From assembly GCA_963803425.1 (NCBI GenBank), contig CAWDMA010000001.1:434001-498000 (forward strand): a stretch of 64,000 nt of DNA, given 5' to 3'. The notes below the pieces were generated by a model. The model saw only the letters and a program-made list of their open reading frames with translations. It had not been told where the DNA came from and searched no databases. Below, piece after piece: positions 60,137 to 64,000 of this stretch. Origin of the DNA: DASPWW01 sp963803425. Lineage in GTDB: Bacteria > Actinomycetota > Thermoleophilia > Solirubrobacterales > 70-9. Each line of letters starts with the position of its first letter. The stretch's first letter is position 1. Both the position numbers and the translations under genes were made by a program.

Positions 60137-61306
60137 TTGGCGACCACCTCGACTGACGGGATTCCGGACTCGACAACCCTCTACTTCGGCCCGTGGTACG
60201 GCCAGTCGCCGTTCTTCGAGGCGACCCTGAAGGCGGGCTGCTCCGCGTACGACGTCTACAACCACACCTACATCCCGGCCTACTACGACGACCCTGCGGT
60301 CGAGTACGAGGCGCTGCTGACGGGGGTGACGCTGTGGGACGTGGGCGTAGAGCACATCGTCCAGATCGAGGGGCCGGACGCGCTCGCGTTCACCAACCTG
60401 CTCACCTGCCGCGACCTGACCAGGTGCGCGGTCGGCCAATGCAAGTACGCGCTCCTGATCGAGCGCGACGGCGGGATCGTCAACGACCCGGTCCTGCTCC
60501 GCCCTGACGAGGACACGTTCTGGCTGGCGCTCGCCGACAGCGACGCGGGTCTGTGGGCGCGCGGCGTCGCGTGGGGCGCTGAGATGGACGTCGAGATCTC
60601 CGACCCGCCTGTGTATCCCGTCCAGGTGCAGGGCCCGAAGGCGAAGGACGTGGTTGGGGAGCTGTTCGGCGACCAGGTCCTGGCGATGCCCTACTACCAC
60701 TGCATGCACGCCGACCTGGACGGCATTGCGGTCGTGATCGGCCGCACCGGGTGGACCGGCGAGATCGGGTACGAGATCTACCTGCGCGACCCCGCCCGCG
60801 GCGGGGAGCTGTGGGATCGGGTGATGGCGGCCGGCGCGCCGCACCAGATCAGGCCGATCGCGCCGTGCGAGGCGCGCCGGATCGAGGCGGGGATCTTCAA
60901 CTACCGCTCCGACATCACGCTCGACAACAACCCGTTCGAGGTGATGGGGCTGGAGCGCCTCGTCGAGGAGCAGGACCAGAGCTACATCGGCAGGGACGCG
61001 CTGGAGCGGATCCGCGCCGAGGGCGTGCGGCGGAAGCTGGTCGGGATGGAGATCGAGGGCGACCCGATGGACTGGGAGCTGACCCAGTTCTGGCCGGCCC
61101 ACGCCGCCGGCGAGCGCGTCGGCCACGCCACGATCGCGATCCACTCGCCGCGGCTGAAGAAGAACATCGGGTACGTGTGGGTCCCGATCGAGCTCGCCGA
61201 CCCCGGCAACGAGCTCGAGCTCGAGCTCCCCGACGGCTCCAGGCGCACGGCGACGACCGCCGCGCTCCCGTTCGTTGATCCGCGCAAGGTGACGCCCGCG
61301 GCCTGA
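60137..61306 (+). CDS. Aminomethyltransferase (GcvT/DMGDH-like) family protein
   Basis: 389 residues from TTG 60137 with AAGGGGG upstream. EYEALLTGVTLWDVGVEHIV, QIEGPDALAFTNLLTCRDLT, GQCKYALLIERDGGIVNDPV, GRTGWTGEIGYEIYLRDPAR and IRPIAPCEARRIEAGIFNYR are T-protein fold landmarks (folate-binding domain), followed by the C-terminal barrel (VGMEIEGDPMDWELTQFWPA). It is not part of a gcv operon and the N-terminus is longer than GcvT, resembling folate-dependent demethylases such as DmdA, LigM or dimethylglycine systems. In this cluster it probably moves a methyl or methylene group from the imported amine to tetrahydrofolate (inference). Confidence 0.78.
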   Translation: MATTSTDGIPDSTTLYFGPWYGQSPFFEATLKAGCSAYDVYNHTYIPAYYDDPAVEYEALLTGVTLWDVGVEHIVQIEGPDALAFTNLLTCRDLTRCAVGQCKYALLIERDGGIVNDPVLLRPDEDTFWLALADSDAGLWARGVAWGAEMDVEISDPPVYPVQVQGPKAKDVVGELFGDQVLAMPYYHCMHADLDGIAVVIGRTGWTGEIGYEIYLRDPARGGELWDRVMAAGAPHQIRPIAPCEARRIEAGIFNYRSDITLDNNPFEVMGLERLVEEQDQSYIGRDALERIRAEGVRRKLVGMEIEGDPMDWELTQFWPAHAAGERVGHATIAIHSPRLKKNIGYVWVPIELADPGNELELELPDGSRRTATTAALPFVDPRKVTPAA

Positions 61307-61319
61307 TCGCCGCGCGCGG

Positions 61320-62513
61320 CTACCGCACGCGGAGCAGCTCGACCTTGTGGACGCGGTCCTTGAGGTGCCTCTTGCCGCGGCCGTCGACCCGGGCCCGATC
61401 GCGGTGGCCGGCGCCGCCCTGGACGAGGTCGCGGTTGCCGTCGACGGCGGCGAGGAAGTCCTTGTTGCCCTGCCCGTACATCTTGTCCTTGTCGTCGCCG
61501 CCCCCGATCCTGTCGTTGCCGCGCCGGCCGATCAGGCGGTCCTTGCCGGCGAGCCCGAGCAGCAGGTCGCCGCCGGAGGATCCGGTGCCGCGGTCGTCGC
61601 CGTCGCCGAGGTCGACCACGTCGCGGCCCTTCCTGGCGGTGACCTTGTCGTTGCCGCCGAATGCGCAGATCACGTCGTTGCTCGAGGTGGCGGTGATCCG
61701 GTCCGCCTCCGAGGTGCCGATGATCGTGCACTTCTGTTGGGGGACGAGGGATCCGCCGGTGCCGCCGCCCGAGAGCGCGTGCACGTCGGTGGCGTTGATC
61801 ACCGCCCGGATACCCGCGTTCGTGAGGGGCGGCACCAGGAACCGGACGCCGTCGGAGTTCCCCGGTGGCGGCGGGACGTCCAGGCCGACGTTGTCGAAGT
61901 GGACGTCCGCGGTCCCGCTGGTACCGCCCTGGGTCGCGGTGGTGTCCACGACGGCGCTCAGCTCGATGTGGTGATAGTCGTTGCGGGTCAGCGAGCCCGG
62001 CGGCAGTGCCACCTCGTGGCTGTCGAAGACCGTGTTATCGGCGTCGACCGAGTCCTCGACCACCTCGGTGCTGCCGCCAGCCGTCTCGTCGACGATCGCC
62101 ACCTTGATCGTCGCCTCCGGGTCGAGGCCGACGATCCCGGAGATCGCGAAGCTGCGATCGAAGCTGAGCTTCGCCCCCTCGACCGGGACGTTCGGGTCGC
62201 CCCCGACGTAGAAGGTGGGCGAGCGCCACGTGAAGTCGCTGTGGAACCGGACCAGGCCGGTGTTGACCGAGAGCCGCGAGCGCAGGGACCCGGCCGGGTT
62301 GCCGGTTCCCGCGTCGTAGGAGTTGTCGGCGGCGCACTGTTCGCCGATCAGGCCGCCCTCCGGCTGGCACTCCGTCGATACGCTCGACCAGCCCTGGGCG
62401 TCCGAGCCGAAGCCGGAGCCGCCGTTGGGCTCGACGAACGCAGCGGCGCTCGCCGGCGCGGCGAGAACAGCGGCGGCGAGGGGGAGTGCGATCAGGCGAA
62501 GGTGAGGAGACAT
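61320..62513 (-). CDS. Secreted protein with degenerate RTX-like Ca-binding repeats
   Basis: 397 residues from ATG 62513. Signal peptide (LIALPLAAAVLAAPASAAAF), then a ~200-residue beta-sandwich with paired Cys (STECQPEGGLIGEQCAADNS). From about residue 265 come hemolysin-type nonapeptide-like repeats (CTIIGTSEADRITATSSNDV, ICAFGGNDKVTARKGRDVVD, LAGKDRLIGRRGNDRIGGGD) that bind calcium in a parallel beta-roll. The last repeats are Lys/Arg-rich, as in Thermoleophilia exoproteins. Probably exported and folded outside by Ca2+; role unknown. Convergent with the folate enzyme (13-bp gap). Confidence 0.75.
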   Translation of the reverse strand: MSPHLRLIALPLAAAVLAAPASAAAFVEPNGGSGFGSDAQGWSSVSTECQPEGGLIGEQCAADNSYDAGTGNPAGSLRSRLSVNTGLVRFHSDFTWRSPTFYVGGDPNVPVEGAKLSFDRSFAISGIVGLDPEATIKVAIVDETAGGSTEVVEDSVDADNTVFDSHEVALPPGSLTRNDYHHIELSAVVDTTATQGGTSGTADVHFDNVGLDVPPPPGNSDGVRFLVPPLTNAGIRAVINATDVHALSGGGTGGSLVPQQKCTIIGTSEADRITATSSNDVICAFGGNDKVTARKGRDVVDLGDGDDRGTGSSGGDLLLGLAGKDRLIGRRGNDRIGGGDDKDKMYGQGNKDFLAAVDGNRDLVQGGAGHRDRARVDGRGKRHLKDRVHKVELLRVR

Positions 62514-62596
62514 GGGAACCTATTTTCGGGGCTCGCGGGCCAGGATCCTGCAAGAACGCTGGCGTCGGACAGATATACGAGGGATTGGGCCGACAT

Positions 62597-62618
62597 GACG
62601 ATATGGACATTTATCGTC
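62597..62618. promoter_or_regulatory. Palindromic operator upstream of the SDR-TetR pair
   Basis: Perfect arms GACGATA and TATCGTC separated by eight bases, 14 bases before the -10 box TAGTCT (62632-62637), i.e. over the -35 region. Size and position suit a TetR dimer site, and a tetR gene is the second gene of the transcript. The GTG at 62645 lies seven bases after the -10, so the message is leaderless. Confidence 0.6.
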
Positions 62619-62644
62619 GCAGTTGTCGTGTTAGTCTCCGGCCC

Positions 62645-63505
62645 GTGAGCGTCGACGTGAAGCCGGGCGCCGTGCTCGTCACGGGGGCCTCCACCGGGAT
62701 CGGCCGGGCGATCACCGTCGATCTCGCCGGCGCCGGCGCGCAGGTGTTCGCGGGCGTTCGCGAGATCTCCGATGCGCCGTCCGCGGCGGGGCCGGGCACG
62801 GTCCAGCCCGTGCTGCTCGATGTCACCGACGCCGAGCAGGTCGCCGCCGCCGGGATGGCCGTGCGCGAGGCGATCGGTCCCGAGGGCCTCCGCGGTGTGG
62901 TCAACAACGCCGGGATCGGCGTCGGCGGCCCGCTCGAGTTCCTCCCGATCGACGAGATGCGGCGCCAGTTCGAGGTGAACCTGTTCGGACAGCTCGCCGT
63001 CACCCAGGCGGTCCTGGGCATGCTCCGCGCGCACGGCGACGGCCGCGTCGTCTACACGAGCTCGATCGGCGGCCGTGTGGCGCTGCCGATGCTCGGCCCC
63101 TACGCGGCGTCCAAGCACGCCCTGAACGGGATGGCGGAGTCGCTGCGCCGCGAGCTCCGCCCGTGGAGGATCCAGGTCTCGGTGCTCGCGCCCGCCGCGG
63201 TCGCAACCCCGATCTGGTCGAAGGCGGCCGAGGGGATCGATGATGCGCTCGAGCTGCTTCCGCCCGAGGGTCGCGAGCTGTACGGGGAGACGGTCTCGGG
63301 CATGCGCGGGATGGTCGCCGGCGCGGACGAGGGCGCGACTCCTCCCGAGCGTGTCGCCGAGGTGGCGCGACACGCGCTGTACGCGAGGCGCCCCAAGGCC
63401 GAGTACCTGATCGGGCGGGAGGCGCGAGCGATGGCGACGATGTCCGCGGCGCTCCCGCACCGCGTCGTCGACGCGATGATCGCGCGGCGCAGCGGCGCCG
63501 GGTGA
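62645..63505 (+). CDS. Short-chain dehydrogenase/reductase
   Basis: 286 residues from GTG 62645. GAVLVTGASTGIGRAITVDL (T-G-x3-G-I-G), GLRGVVNNAGIGVGGPLEFL (N-N-A-G), QFEVNLFGQLAVTQAVLGML, GRVVYTSSIGGRVALPMLGP and the catalytic Y-A-A-S-K (about residue 153) are complete; RIQVSVLAPAAVATPIWSKA replaces the common P-G motif. Family includes retinol/17-beta-hydroxysteroid-like dehydrogenases acting on hydrophobic alcohols. Overlaps the tetR start (GTGA) and is presumably repressed by it. Confidence 0.85.
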   Translation: MSVDVKPGAVLVTGASTGIGRAITVDLAGAGAQVFAGVREISDAPSAAGPGTVQPVLLDVTDAEQVAAAGMAVREAIGPEGLRGVVNNAGIGVGGPLEFLPIDEMRRQFEVNLFGQLAVTQAVLGMLRAHGDGRVVYTSSIGGRVALPMLGPYAASKHALNGMAESLRRELRPWRIQVSVLAPAAVATPIWSKAAEGIDDALELLPPEGRELYGETVSGMRGMVAGADEGATPPERVAEVARHALYARRPKAEYLIGREARAMATMSAALPHRVVDAMIARRSGAG

Positions 63506-64000
63506 GCCCAGGCCCGGCCGCAACCGCCGCCTCGCGCTCGGCTTCGGCCGGGACGATTCTCGCCGCCGCCGCCGAGGAGTTCCTGGCGAGCGGATACCGG
63601 CGCACCTCGATGGAGGCGATCGCCGCGCGCGCCGGGCTCGCCCGCCAGACCCTGTACCTCCATTTCTCCAGTAAGGAGGAGGTGTTCAGGGAGAGCGTCG
63701 CGAGTCTGCACGAGAGCTACCTGTCGCGCGCGGAGGCCGCCGCGGAAGGCGACATGCCGGCGGAGGCTGCGCTGCGGGAGGCAATCCAGGCCAAGGTCGA
63801 CACGTACTCGGCGGTCGTGTTCTCCCCCCACGGCGAGGAGCTGATGGACGTGCAGAGCCGGCTGTGCGGCGAGATCGTGGAGCGATCGCACGGCCGCTAC
63901 CGAACCGCGCTCGAGTCGATCCTGTCCGGCGCGGATCGGCGCGGCGAGATCGCGCTCGCGGCGAACGGGCTCACCGCCGCCGCCGCGTCCGAGCTCCTGT
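63502..64000 (+). CDS. TetR-family regulator, truncated by the window edge
   Basis: GTG 63502; 166 residues visible with no stop before the right edge. AGTILAAAAEEFLASGYRRT, SMEAIAARAGLARQTLYLHF SSKEEVFRESV is the TetR HTH with the T-L-Y-L-H-F recognition helix. The ligand domain begins SYLSRAEAAAEGDMPAEAAL and runs off the window. Co-translated with the SDR; the perfect palindrome at 62597-62618 is the likely autoregulated operator. Confidence 0.85.
   Translation, partial: MSPGPAATAASRSASAGTILAAAAEEFLASGYRRTSMEAIAARAGLARQTLYLHFSSKEEVFRESVASLHESYLSRAEAAAEGDMPAEAALREAIQAKVDTYSAVVFSPHGEELMDVQSRLCGEIVERSHGRYRTALESILSGADRRGEIALAANGLTAAAASELL

Noticed and set aside
60137..61306. Glycine cleavage system T-protein as part of gcvTHP
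   Set aside because: No gcvH or gcvP is adjacent; the gene lies in a transporter/oxygenase cluster and has an extended N-terminus unlike GcvT.

Overview
The window is GC-rich DNA (about 70%) from an actinobacterium. It most resembles the class Thermoleophilia (Solirubrobacterales and relatives), judged by family content and style: many GTG starts, GTGA/ATGA gene overlaps, secreted proteins ending in a Lys-rich beta-rich tail, tandem BTAD-type (SARP-like) regulators, and small zinc-ribbon proteins. This placement is an inference from recognised families, not a phylogeny. There is no rRNA, complete tRNA, transposase, integrase, phage gene or CRISPR array.

Layout. (1) 1-8.7 kb is an eroded stretch. 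Small intact genes (monooxygenase, RibD-like reductase, two NTF2-like proteins, ferredoxin, zinc ribbons, a MarR-like regulator) sit among remnants: an ABC-2 permease, an SRPBCC protein, the C-terminus of a heliorhodopsin, a flippase-like membrane protein and an internally deleted DUF4242-like protein. Three tRNA-Ser-like 3' halves lie at 2.3, 3.9 and 12.4 kb. (2) 8.8-11.8 kb is a Mau-like operon: a MauE/thioredoxin fusion, a Tat-exported Cys-rich MauA-like protein and a CcdA-like membrane protein with a large periplasmic tail. (3) 11.8-16 kb holds secreted and membrane proteins, a methyltransferase and an alpha/beta hydrolase. (4) 16.2-22.1 and 29.5-36.1 kb are two copies of one cassette: a ~1060-residue ATPase-TPR-wHTH-BTAD regulator, a conserved leaderless promoter with SARP-type direct repeats, a 61-residue protein, and a secreted beta-propeller/metzincin protease. 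(5) Between the copies lies an inverted duplication of a secreted glycoside hydrolase plus its 168/175-residue partner, with 333 bp of perfect identity, then an MFS transporter, a CydB fragment and a third glycoside hydrolase. (6) 36.1-44.1 kb: an SDR, a zinc alcohol dehydrogenase and a complete dipeptide/oligopeptide ABC transporter; 36.1-40.5 kb carries many frame breaks. (7) 44.3-48.9 kb: amtB-glnK-glnA-PucR-type regulator, closed by two strong hairpins. (8) 49-54.2 kb: MFS, ADP-forming acyl-CoA synthetase and acyl-CoA dehydrogenase. (9) 54.2-61.3 kb: Rieske oxygenase, TetR, a PotABCD-type ABC importer and a GcvT/DMGDH-like folate protein, which together look like uptake and demethylation of a methylated amine. 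(10) 61.3-64 kb: a secreted RTX-like protein, then an SDR-TetR pair behind a palindromic operator.

Several genes are full length but frame-broken (SDR, alcohol dehydrogenase, Dpp ATPases, PotD/B/C, methyltransferase, hydrolase, first BTAD regulator). Some breaks fall in short homopolymers, so consensus error in the assembly is at least as likely as decay. By contrast the 1-9 kb remnants lack whole domains and look like genuine decay.
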